From NCBI GenBank assembly GCA_021730635.1, contig JAJNNC010000006.1, forward strand, positions 248,001-312,000: DNA of 64,000 bases, written 5' to 3'. This document shows, piece after piece, positions 55,369-63,374 of the stretch. Each line of letters begins with the position of its first letter. The stretch's first letter is position 1. Made by a program: the position numbers and the translations under genes. The notes under the pieces are model-generated. The model saw nothing but the letters and a program-made list of their open reading frames with translations, did no database searches and was not told the origin of the DNA. This DNA is from Catalimonadaceae bacterium JC749 (GTDB lineage Bacteria; Bacteroidota; Bacteroidia; Cytophagales; Cyclobacteriaceae).

Positions 55369-56793
55369 TTAATCTGAACTTTGATGTTCTTCTTTGTCTA
55401 ACACGGGCATGGACTTATACCATGATGTTACTTTCTGGGCCATTGTTTCAGCTCTTTCCGTATGCTCGTCTGCGAGGTTACGCTTCTCTCCCGGATCATC
55501 CCTGATCTGATACAGCTCCGGCCTGCCCCCGTCGTAATCGCATAATAGTTTCCATTCTCCTTCCCGTACTGCCAGATCAGGAAGGTTTTCAAAACCGTAA
55601 AAGTCCTTTCTGTCGGGAGGGCGACTATAGAAGATGGGCGACGTGCGGGAATCATTGGATTCGCCCAGCATTGTTTTGATTACGTTTTCTCCATCAGAAA
55701 TAGCATCCTCAGGCGCTTCTGTGCCGGTAAACGCCAGCAGGGAAGGCACCACATCGATGGCAGAAAAAACTGATTCTTTGTTTCGGGTGCCCTTTGCAGA
55801 TTCATTCATAAATCCGGGCCCCCAAACGATGAGGGAAGAACGGATGCCTCCTTCATACAGATGCGTTTTGTACCCTTTCAAAGCCCCTGCTTGCCCGGCT
55901 CCCAATTCCGGTCCATTGTCGGAACAAAACAAAATCAGGGTATTATCCCGTAAGCTTTCGTTCGTTTGAATATACTCGAAAAGTTGACCGAACTGTTGGT
56001 CCATGGCTTCCAGCACCGCCAGGTATAAATCTCTTTTATCGGCATCTTTGGTCAGACCGTATTCTTCAAAGGGCGGCCAAAAAGGGCTATGCACATCATC
56101 AGGCCAGAGATTAACATAAAATGGTTTTTCCTCATTCCGTGCTTGCTCCATAAAGGCGATAGCACCCTCAATAAAGCCGGTCGTGATCTCCGACCGTTGC
56201 ATCCAGGTAAAAGGTTCTCCGAGTATTTCTGCCTCTTCCCATATCCGTCCGACCTTTCCGGTTTCATCTTTGGTGAGTGGCAGTAATTTGGCACCCATTC
56301 CTTCAAAATTAGTCAGCGATGCGTCAAAACCATATTCAGTGATGGGCGGTGCCTCCGTCACATCACGTTGTCCGCCCATATGCCATTTTCCGAAATGACC
56401 GGTGGCATATCCTGCCTGATGAAGGCTCCGTGCCAGCATGGGTGCGGAAGGGTCCAGCCAGTTGGCCATCCCACGTTCCCTGTTTTGCTCCCGATGCGCC
56501 AGGTAAGAGGTAATATGCCAGCGTTGGGGATACGTGCCTGTAGAGATGGCTACCCGGGAGGGCGAGCAAATGGGTGAATTCACATAAAACTGATCAAAGC
56601 ATATCCCTTCCGAAGCTAGTTGATCAATATGTGGGGTTTGTGCATCGACATTGCCAAAACAGGATAGATCCGCCCATCCCATATCATCAATAAAGATGAG
56701 AATAATATTGGTCTTGGTGTCATTTTTTTGGGGTGTGCATCCGCACAGGTAGCCTACGGCACCCATAAGAAACAGACAAAGTAGTTTTTTCAT
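55369..56793 (-). CDS. Arylsulfatase family lipoprotein
   Basis: This 474-residue protein has the sulfatase signature CSPSR (Cys76-Arg80), whose Cys must become formylglycine. The metal aspartates lie in IFIDDMGWADLSCFG, and the second family motif GYATGHFGKWHMGG is present. A lipobox (CGCTPQKN) anchors it at the outer or cytoplasmic membrane. Typical substrates are sulfated polysaccharides; the exact one is not shown. The modifying enzyme is not in this window. Confidence 0.93.
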   Translation of the reverse strand: MKKLLCLFLMGAVGYLCGCTPQKNDTKTNIILIFIDDMGWADLSCFGNVDAQTPHIDQLASEGICFDQFYVNSPICSPSRVAISTGTYPQRWHITSYLAHREQNRERGMANWLDPSAPMLARSLHQAGYATGHFGKWHMGGQRDVTEAPPITEYGFDASLTNFEGMGAKLLPLTKDETGKVGRIWEEAEILGEPFTWMQRSEITTGFIEGAIAFMEQARNEEKPFYVNLWPDDVHSPFWPPFEEYGLTKDADKRDLYLAVLEAMDQQFGQLFEYIQTNESLRDNTLILFCSDNGPELGAGQAGALKGYKTHLYEGGIRSSLIVWGPGFMNESAKGTRNKESVFSAIDVVPSLLAFTGTEAPEDAISDGENVIKTMLGESNDSRTSPIFYSRPPDRKDFYGFENLPDLAVREGEWKLLCDYDGGRPELYQIRDDPGEKRNLADEHTERAETMAQKVTSWYKSMPVLDKEEHQSSD

Positions 56794-57097
56794 TAGATAG
56801 CGTATGATGACAGAAAAGGGCTTAATTTCACTTTCAAAGCAATTTCCAATGGCATGAATTGTAGCCGCCTTACAATAAACTCATTCTTTGCCTGAAACAC
56901 AAGGGCAAGTGTAGGCGAAGCCCGCTGCTGTTGCTGATACCGCCGCCGCAGGGTAGCGCCATTTATTGCATTTGAGTTTCGTACCAACCTATCATTTCAT
57001 CATATACTGCTCATCTTTCTTAACCTCGGGAAGAGCACCAAATGACTGAGGAAAACAGAAAATCCACAGGGTACTGCCCGGTAAGCATGTGGCCAGG
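56794..57097. other. Intergenic region upstream of the sulfatase, gene unlikely
   Basis: These 304 bases lie between the sulfatase start and the end of the membrane-protein gene. The minus strand has an open frame (56793-56987) with a repetitive Arg/Gln-rich tract, but it overlaps the sulfatase start and has no family match. It reads as a possible remnant of an interspersed repeat. Nothing else is seen. Confidence 0.3.
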
Positions 57098-57709
57098 TTA
57101 AGACTTCACATCCGCAAGCACTTGCCTGTGTTCCAAACGTGGTTTTTTAAGGATTAATGCCAGTAAGGCATAGGTAAAGCAAAGCCAGGCATCGCCAACT
57201 ATTAAAAAGAACGCTATATGCAAGGCATTGCCTATCCAGAAAAGAATCCCTGATATGGCAATCCATGCACTCACCATTTTGCTAAACGTTCCCAGCACAA
57301 AGGATGAAATGCCTATCACCAATAAGCTCAACGGAAAGCAAAGGGTAAAAAGAAAGATAGTGGGGGCAAAGTCAGTCGCATAAAGAATGTGATCTATATC
57401 AAACTGTGACCGGATAGTGTCAGGCACATAATCCGGCAAGCGGTAAAGTGGCATGAGGGCGGCAAATCCCATACAACCTGTCATAAACAGACCACCACAG
57501 AGGATAGCAGTTTTTGGGGCTTTTTTGCCGATCTGATAGGCTAACCAAAAACCAGTGGGCACAAAGAGGATCATACTCACTTCACGAATGAGGGTCATCA
57601 CAGTTTTAGAATAACCCGTAAGCCAAAGAACATCAGAGCATAGCTGCAATAGAGGAGCGGTCACCAAACACAAAATCAATACTTGTCGATAGTGGTTATT
57701 GTGAGTCAT
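57098..57709 (-). CDS. Multi-pass membrane protein of unknown function
   Basis: This protein has about 203 residues from the ATG at 57709, with six or seven hydrophobic helices (such as QVLILCLVTAPLLQLC, FTLCFPLSLLVIGISSFVLG and ALHIAFFLIVGDAWLCFTYAL) and a basic C-terminal tail. No motif suggests transport or enzyme activity. It lies 260 bases after the methyltransferase gene. Confidence 0.65.
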   Translation of the reverse strand: MTHNNHYRQVLILCLVTAPLLQLCSDVLWLTGYSKTVMTLIREVSMILFVPTGFWLAYQIGKKAPKTAILCGGLFMTGCMGFAALMPLYRLPDYVPDTIRSQFDIDHILYATDFAPTIFLFTLCFPLSLLVIGISSFVLGTFSKMVSAWIAISGILFWIGNALHIAFFLIVGDAWLCFTYALLALILKKPRLEHRQVLADVKS

Positions 57710-57969
57710 AGCATAGGGTGTATTGTCAGTGAAAAGGAAGCTTGTAAGCCCCTGAACGGATATCATAAAAAAATGTTTTTGTCCATCTTATGCTTATCGT
57801 GGGGTGAGATAGGCTTGAAATCCGACGGACGCAGGAAGGCATTTTTTATATCCCGATGGAGTTGTTCCAGGAAAAGGAAACAGGCCGAATATTTTAATAG
57901 TCTCATCGTTGTCAGCATTCTTTTTGAGCGCTTTCTCACAACATTTATGTGCGCAGACCAATTTCACAA

Positions 57970-58551
57970 TCATTTTTTCATACTACTGTAATAATAATTT
58001 TCACCTTCATCCTGATATTCGTCTAATACGAGAAATCCATTTTCTGCCAGTATCTGGCGATAGGCTTCTGCGCCAAGAGATACTGAGGGTAAGCCAGTCA
58101 TGACATCATTCCATTTCACTTGCTGCGAAGGAGCCGTAAACAAAAATTTTCCACCACTTTTCAGATGTATAGCGATTTTACCAATGAGGGCTCTTTGTTT
58201 TTCGGGCGATAGTAAAAAAAGCAGTCCCCAGGCAATCACGGCATCGAACGCCATCCCAAAGAAAGATGACGTTTCCACAGCTTCACAACGGATGGTATGG
58301 TTGGGGAAGTTTTCTTTGAATTGGGCTACCAACGTGGGGGAGGCATCAATGCCATAGACAGTTAGTTGCTGATCCATCAGCGTTTTTGAAATAGGAATTC
58401 CAGGGCCGCATCCCAGATCTAATACCGTGGCAGAGGTGGGTAAAGCGCTGGCCCAGTTTCTGACCGTTGATACGCCAATGTTGTTACTTTGATTCCCACG
58501 AATTTTTACAAAAGCCAAAGCAACCTTTTCATAACCGTTGGATTGATCCAT
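57970..58551 (-). CDS. Class I SAM-dependent methyltransferase
   Basis: This 193-residue protein has motif I (VLDLGCGPGIPISKTL), the acidic loop VYGIDASPTL, AFDAVIAWGLLFLL and LKSGGKFLFTAP. It is a small-molecule-type methyltransferase with no recognised substrate. A TTGTGCGC sequence stands 33 bases before its start, as it does before the serine hydrolase gene (see findings). Confidence 0.88.
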   Translation of the reverse strand: MDQSNGYEKVALAFVKIRGNQSNNIGVSTVRNWASALPTSATVLDLGCGPGIPISKTLMDQQLTVYGIDASPTLVAQFKENFPNHTIRCEAVETSSFFGMAFDAVIAWGLLFLLSPEKQRALIGKIAIHLKSGGKFLFTAPSQQVKWNDVMTGLPSVSLGAEAYRQILAENGFLVLDEYQDEGENYYYSSMKK

Positions 58552-58619
58552 GCCTAGTTTTTTTTGTTCCTTCCTTTATTGTTTGCGCACAATACCTCTG
58601 ATTAACGCCTGTTTTGATG

Positions 58620-60353
58620 CTATTTATTTTCTGTTGTGTGCTGCTTCTCGAACAACAGGTTCCTGACGCGTCCGTTTGAAACTCTAAATCCTGTTACGTT
58701 TTCAGCGTCATCTCGTAAAAACTCTACATTTCCAAAGAAGCCCCTGTCTCCGGTGAAGAAGTTGTGTTTGATCATATTGAGTTCAATACTTCCCATTCTC
58801 ATATGTTGGGCTATCAGCTTGTTTTCACGCCATACGATTTCATAGACCGTCCTCAGTTCATCACTGTAATAGATGCCTTCATACTTCAACCAATCGTCAG
58901 GAGAATAGTCAACAGGAATATATTTCTCCAGCAGGATGGGTTCTCCCCCATTTACCGTCTCGATAAGCGTAGTTTCCCCGTCTTTATTTTCAAAACGTAC
59001 CAGGGCATCTACCGGAACGTTCATCACCTTAAATTCATTTTCTCCTAGGGGGGCCAGAGGACTCTCATTGTTCTCAGTCCGAAAGTGCATCAGGGTATCG
59101 TTCTTCAAATAAATATACCGGGTATAGGCATGTTCCTTAGTCCAATAGTGACCCACAAATGGCTCCATCTTTTTGGGTTTAAGCTTGATAAACTTCCTTT
59201 TTTGCTCAGACGATGCAGTATTTACTTCCTCATAAAAGTCACTCAGGTATAAGTCAGTGATCCTTGATGCGATCATCCGTACATCACATTGGGCATTATT
59301 GCTCAGCACCACTACCCCAAATTTGTGTGACGGAAACATACTCAGATGTGCCCGGAAACCAGCATCTGCTCCACCATGCTCCACCTCGGTGATCCCTCGG
59401 GAGTTATTCATGAACAAGCCAAGTCCGCCACCGAAGGTTTTGCCATTGTTCAATACAGCCTCCGTAGTCATTTGCTTAAATAGTTCCGGGCTCCCCACCT
59501 TAGGTTCAGGGGATTCAAAGTTCATCATCCAAAGGGCTAAGTCTTCCACGGTTGTCAGAAGATTGGTGGGACCTACATTACCATAACTCAATACCCTTTT
59601 GGAATACTCTTCCCCATCCCTGGAATAGTAAGAGTATGCTCTGTTTTTAATGATCTTTTCATAATCATCATTGAAGGAAGAATGATTCATCTGTAAAGGA
59701 GAGAAAATATTTTCCCGGACAAACGCAGCAAACGTCTGCCCCGACACTCTGGAAACCACCTCGGCTAACAATGAATATCCCGTGTTGCAGTAGAAGTACT
59801 CATCACCCGGGATAAAGTTTAGCTCTTTCTGCGTTTTAATGAGGTCAAGCACATGTTCATTGGTAATAACATCATCGGGTCTGACGCCCTGTATGAGAAA
59901 TAAATTCCATTGATCCCGCAGGCCACTGCTGTGTGTAGCCAGATGTCGCAGTGTGATCGTGTGGCCGAAATCTGGCACTTCCGGGATGTATTTTCTAATG
60001 TCATCCTCTAAGGATAATTGTCCCTTTTCCTGAAGTAGTAATATTGAAAGCGCAGTAAACTGTTTGGCAAGGGAAGCAACATGGAAGAGGGTGGAAGTCG
60101 TATTGGGGATGTCATACTCAATATTGGCACTTCCATACGCTTTCATATATTGAATCTCCCCATGATAAATCACTGAAATCGCAGCCCCAGGGATAGCTAA
60201 GTCGCTGTACCCCAGAAAGAGGCTATCTATGGAAGATTCCAGTGCTTTGAAGTCATTTTTAATCTTGGCTTTTTGGGCATTCACCTGAAAAAAAACAAGC
60301 ACCAGGAAATGTACCAACGCTATAGCATGGAGGAGACGTTTCATTACTTTCAT
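58620..60353 (-). CDS. Serine hydrolase, class C beta-lactamase/penicillin-binding family
   Basis: This protein has about 577 residues from the ATG at 60353, with a signal peptide that ends near QVNAQ. The catalytic pair SLAK (in HVASLAKQF) and the tyrosine motif YCN (in EYFYCNTGY) are present, with a later HGGAD in place of KTG. The C-terminal 150 residues form a beta-rich domain common in Bacteroidota members. The family includes esterases and D-aminopeptidases, and resistance to beta-lactams should not be assumed. Confidence 0.9.
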   Translation of the reverse strand: MKVMKRLLHAIALVHFLVLVFFQVNAQKAKIKNDFKALESSIDSLFLGYSDLAIPGAAISVIYHGEIQYMKAYGSANIEYDIPNTTSTLFHVASLAKQFTALSILLLQEKGQLSLEDDIRKYIPEVPDFGHTITLRHLATHSSGLRDQWNLFLIQGVRPDDVITNEHVLDLIKTQKELNFIPGDEYFYCNTGYSLLAEVVSRVSGQTFAAFVRENIFSPLQMNHSSFNDDYEKIIKNRAYSYYSRDGEEYSKRVLSYGNVGPTNLLTTVEDLALWMMNFESPEPKVGSPELFKQMTTEAVLNNGKTFGGGLGLFMNNSRGITEVEHGGADAGFRAHLSMFPSHKFGVVVLSNNAQCDVRMIASRITDLYLSDFYEEVNTASSEQKRKFIKLKPKKMEPFVGHYWTKEHAYTRYIYLKNDTLMHFRTENNESPLAPLGENEFKVMNVPVDALVRFENKDGETTLIETVNGGEPILLEKYIPVDYSPDDWLKYEGIYYSDELRTVYEIVWRENKLIAQHMRMGSIELNMIKHNFFTGDRGFFGNVEFLRDDAENVTGFRVSNGRVRNLLFEKQHTTENK

Positions 60354-60372
60354 AATATCTAAGTTTGAAATA

Positions 60373-60507
60373 GCGCACAACGGTTTGGAAAGGTAACTTG
60401 CGGATTTTGGCACGCGTATTTGTCAGCCGAGCAACAAGTTTTGTTATCTGTTGAAATGCTCATGTTACGCTGTCTGCCCGCCTGTTTTCTTAGGCTTTGT
60501 TATGCGC
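60373..60507. repeat. attC-like inverted repeat
   Basis: GCGCACAAC (60373-60381) and GTTATGCGC (60499-60507) are near-perfect reverse complements (8 of 9) enclosing about 117 GC-rich bases. The size (135 bases) and terminal arms recall integron attC sites, although the 7-base core does not fit the classical RYYYAAC/GTTRRRY consensus. It lies in the gap between the serine hydrolase and VOC genes. Confidence 0.4.
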
Positions 60508-60643
60508 TGCTTTTATTGTCTGCGTTAACACAGTGATCTCATAGTCAAGTCATGAAATATTTTGATTTCGCAAAGAAGGTACCTATCGTCCATGAGATTG
60601 GTAGCGAAAATTCCCCGGTTAAGGATATTTATCAAATAGCTAG

Positions 60644-61102
60644 CTACTCATTTTCATGACTGAGTTGTTCTGCCAGCCCGATGAGAATGCCCTCAATGCC
60701 GCGGATGTAGCAGAGCCGATACACATCCTCATACTGCACCACTTCTCCCACGAGCTGAGCGCCATGTTTACGGAGCCTGGAGAGCACCTCGTCAAGGTCT
60801 TCTACGGTGAACATGACGCGTAGGTAGCCCAGAGCATTCACAGGGGCAGCCCGGTGATCTGAGATAGTAGGCGGGGTAAGAAATTGCGAAATTTCCAGCC
60901 GGCTGTGGCCATCGGGGGTAACCATCATAGCGATCTCAACACGCTGGGAACCCAGTCCGGTAACCCGCCCGGCCCATTCTCCTTCTACCATTCCTCGCCA
61001 TTCGAGTGTCAAACCCAGCTCGGTAAAAAAGGAGACAGCCTCATCGAGGGATGCTACCACGATGCCGACATTGTGCATTGCTAATAAACTGTTTTTTGTC
61101 AT
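60644..61102 (-). CDS. VOC family (glyoxalase-like) protein
   Basis: This 152-residue protein has paired VOC halves: MHNVGIVVASLDEAVSFFTELGL with WAGRVTGLGSQRVEIAMM, then GYLRVMFTVEDLDEVLSRL and RLCYIRGIEGILIGLAEQL. It is similar to glyoxalase/bleomycin-resistance proteins of unclear substrate. It is flanked by inverted-repeat elements on both sides. Confidence 0.88.
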   Translation of the reverse strand: MTKNSLLAMHNVGIVVASLDEAVSFFTELGLTLEWRGMVEGEWAGRVTGLGSQRVEIAMMVTPDGHSRLEISQFLTPPTISDHRAAPVNALGYLRVMFTVEDLDEVLSRLRKHGAQLVGEVVQYEDVYRLCYIRGIEGILIGLAEQLSHENE

Positions 61103-61167
61103 AATCCTATCTCTTTATGTATAAACAGTTATGATCTCGATTAAGCTTTACGTGTAATACTAAGCGT

Positions 61168-61191
61168 TCAACCGTTGTGCATAGCGGTTGA
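61168..61191. promoter_or_regulatory. Inverted repeat upstream of the VOC gene
   Basis: TCAACCG (61168-61174) and CGGTTGA (61185-61191) flank TTGTGCATAG. It lies about 65 bases before the VOC start and could be an operator. The central TTGTGC also recalls the arm of the attC-like element at 60373. Confidence 0.4.
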
Positions 61192-61412
61192 CAACTATAC
61201 AAGGCTGCGTCTCCTAAAGATAAATGAAATTTGAAGAAGGAATGTGTGCGCTAGCATGATTTATCATCCGAGGCGAGATGTAGCTGGGGCGTATAAGCGA
61301 TGATAAATACTTTGTTACTACATTTTTCAGTTTCACCACGCATTGACTGGGTAGTTGCTTGTATCGTTGCTGTAGTTGCTTCCATCCAAAAAAACGGTTA
61401 CCAATAAAAAAA

Positions 61413-61470
61413 GTAAAGTTTAATTGACATAATAAATAAGTTTGATATATTTGTGACAAGTAAACTTTAC
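61413..61470 (+). promoter_or_regulatory. Promoter enclosed by an inverted-repeat operator
   Basis: TTG at 61424-61426, a 19-base spacer and TATATTTG at 61446-61453 match the Bacteroidota promoter exactly. GTAAAGTTTA (61413-61422) and TAAACTTTAC (61461-61470) form a perfect 10-bp inverted repeat around it. The similarity continues inward for about ten more bases with three differences. The arrangement suits repression by the XRE regulator encoded at 61898. Confidence 0.7.
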
Positions 61471-61493
61471 AAAAAATCAAACATAGTTGACTT

Positions 61494-61901
61494 ATGAAAA
61501 ACGAAAACAAAAATAAACAAATGATAAAAGGCACTAAGAATTTAGCGCTTTGGACGCTATTGTGGGTAGCCTCTTTGGCATTGGCAAGCTTTGGACCGAA
61601 GTTTCTTTGGAATGAAAATACCACCTGGAGCATTCTTGCGATTGTAACTAATACGGCTTTTGGTGCGGGAATGATCTGGGCAAACATCAGATACCTGAGT
61701 GTACTTGATGAACTTCAAAAGAAAATTCAATTGGATGCCATGGGCATTGCTTTAGGGGTTGGAGTTGTGGGTGGACTGAGTTATTCAGTAACAGACATAG
61801 CGAATGTCATCTCTAGTGATGCGGAAATTGGTTTTCTGGTCATACTAATCAGTATCTCTTATATGATAGCATTGCTCGTTGGCAAAAAGCGTTATGCATG
61901 A
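61494..61901 (+). CDS. Small membrane protein paired with an XRE regulator
   Basis: This 135-residue protein has four hydrophobic helices (about 17-33, 42-64, 82-96 and 113-130) and a polar N-terminal segment. No catalytic motif is visible. Its stop overlaps the XRE start in ATGA, implying coupled translation. Pairs of this type (small four-helix membrane protein plus a short XRE protein) recur in bacteria, and the membrane protein may control or signal to the regulator. Confidence 0.75.
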   Translation: MKNENKNKQMIKGTKNLALWTLLWVASLALASFGPKFLWNENTTWSILAIVTNTAFGAGMIWANIRYLSVLDELQKKIQLDAMGIALGVGVVGGLSYSVTDIANVISSDAEIGFLVILISISYMIALLVGKKRYA

Positions 61902-62098
61902 AAAATAAATTAAAAGTACTTCGCGCAGAAAGAGATATGACGCAGGCGGATCTTGCCGATTCTTTGGCGGTTTCGCGCCAAACGATTAATGCTATAGAGA
62001 AGGGCAAGTTTGATCCAAGCCTACCATTAGCCTTCAAAATATCGAAATTATTTAAATTACCCATTGAGGAAATATTCAGTAACACTGAAACAGAGTGA
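61898..62098 (+). CDS. Short XRE family transcriptional regulator
   Basis: This 66-residue protein consists almost only of a helix-turn-helix: MTQADLADSLAVSRQTINAIEKGKFDPSLPLAFKISKLF. It has the size and sequence of the small YozG/Cro-like regulators. The start overlaps the stop of the membrane-protein gene. It probably binds the inverted repeat at 61413-61470 and controls its own operon. Confidence 0.92.
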   Translation: MKNKLKVLRAERDMTQADLADSLAVSRQTINAIEKGKFDPSLPLAFKISKLFKLPIEEIFSNTETE

Positions 62099-62544
62099 CT
62101 TCACATGAAAGGCTTTTACTTATGTGAAACCCCTTTGATGCCTCAATGTCATTGTGTATAACATTCAAGTATAAACACATTAGTGGATTAGCAACCGTTA
62201 ATTTTCAATCAGAAAGCTACTAAATTAAAAACAATAGCGGTTCAAATTACTTTGTCTTTCATATTTGTATGATTATTATTTGAGTGGTGCTCCCTTATTC
62301 TTTTCTTTTGGCTAGATGCATATTAGCCTCAGTATTAGAGCCTGTTTAAACTTTATCCTTTGGGCTGTAAAAGCCCTGTTACAGGACCTGGCTTCCCCTA
62401 TTTTTTGAAAAATAGCGCTGGCTATTGTACAAAAACCAAGTGTCGCCAGAACCAAAAACAGAACTTTTTCACTATCGCAGCAGCGAACTGCCAAAAACAA
62501 AATTTAAACATGCTCTTAAATCAAGTTTCAAAATTCATCAATCT
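62099..62544. other. Intergenic region containing a MITE-like element
   Basis: These 446 bases lie between the XRE gene and the putative barrel gene. The right-hand part is occupied by the 178-base element at 62338-62515. The left part is AT-rich with no frame or repeat that I can support. Confidence 0.5.
62338..62515. mobile_element. MITE-like non-autonomous element, IS5-family type ends
   Basis: The 178-base element has terminal inverted repeats GAGCCTGTTTAAACTTT (62338-62354) and, on the other strand, GAGCATGTTTAAATTTT (62515-62499), with 15 of 17 positions identical. It is flanked by TTA on both sides (62335-62337 and 62516-62518), a 3-base target duplication of the TNA type known for IS5-family (IS1031-like) elements. 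No transposase is inside; CTATTTTT-tg-AAAAATAG (62398-62415) is an internal hairpin. It is probably moved by a transposase encoded elsewhere. Confidence 0.72.
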
Positions 62545-63297
62545 TTAGGGTTTAGAAATAGTACCTTTACCAAAGGAATAAGACAGGATCATATTCCATA
62601 AAAAGTCTTTTCCAGGAATATTGCTTGAAATCTTCTTGTTCATCACGGAAGAAAGTGACAAGGGGAAATTACTTCTGGAGAGCTTGAATTCTGAGGCAAC
62701 ATAGTACCCTTCTCCAAAATCAAAAGAGGAGAGATAAAAAACTTGTGGAGATGCCTCAAGAAACATCAATTTGGATATTTTGATGTTACTGAAATTGGCG
62801 TTAAGTGTTAAAAAGTGCTGGAGCTCGTTCGTACCCAGGTCATAGCCTTTTGCAATCATATATTGCATTCCGACCATGATATTATCAGAAATTTGATAAG
62901 TGGGGGCCAACTCCCCTACTAAGTAGCGCTCTGCTTTGATTACTTCATTGCTTCCAGAATCTAGTATCCTTAGAAAGTTCAGACCAACGTGCCCACCAGT
63001 ACGCAGTTTGAAGTTGCCTTCCTGAATAATTTTATACCGCAACCAGTAAACCTGATACCAAGCCCGACCTTCTTCCAACGAAAAGGTTAATTCAGTTTCA
63101 AAACTAAATCGCCCTTTTTCCAATGTAAGATTAAAGATAGCCGCAGGCTGTTCCAAAGAAAAATTAGGAATGAATGATATACCATTATTGGTAATAGCGG
63201 CTTTGCCAGCGATATGTGTTTTATTGCCTTGCTCTGTTTGTGAGCAAACATTTAAAGAATAAAAAATTATACATATCAGGAGAACAGTATTTCTCAT
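62545..63297 (-). CDS. Putative outer-membrane protein of unknown function
   Basis: This 250-residue protein has a signal peptide (ends near NVCSQ) and beta-rich sequence (FSFETELTFSLEEGRAWYQVYWLRYK; YMIAKGYDLGTNELQHFLTLNANF). Its end (WNMILSYSFGKGTISKP) lacks a clean aromatic terminus. It resembles small barrels of Bacteroidota without a named family. It lies just right of the MITE, whose insertion is past its 3' end. Confidence 0.6.
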   Translation of the reverse strand: MRNTVLLICIIFYSLNVCSQTEQGNKTHIAGKAAITNNGISFIPNFSLEQPAAIFNLTLEKGRFSFETELTFSLEEGRAWYQVYWLRYKIIQEGNFKLRTGGHVGLNFLRILDSGSNEVIKAERYLVGELAPTYQISDNIMVGMQYMIAKGYDLGTNELQHFLTLNANFSNIKISKLMFLEASPQVFYLSSFDFGEGYYVASEFKLSRSNFPLSLSSVMNKKISSNIPGKDFLWNMILSYSFGKGTISKP

Positions 63298-63374
63298 TAC
63301 TATACTTATATAATCAACTTAAATTTTCCTTTAGGAAAGCCTCAAGGCTGTTGGTATTGCTATGTTCCAAGATT

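Noticed and set aside
56793-56987. Arg/Gln-rich minus-strand frame
   Set aside because: Overlaps the sulfatase start and has no recognisable fold; perhaps a decayed repeat.
58620-60353. Calling this gene a beta-lactamase
   Set aside because: The family also contains esterases and peptidases, the KTG motif is altered, and resistance cannot be inferred from sequence.
62312-62548. Short frames on both strands over the MITE
   Set aside because: They run across the element ends and carry no transposase motif.
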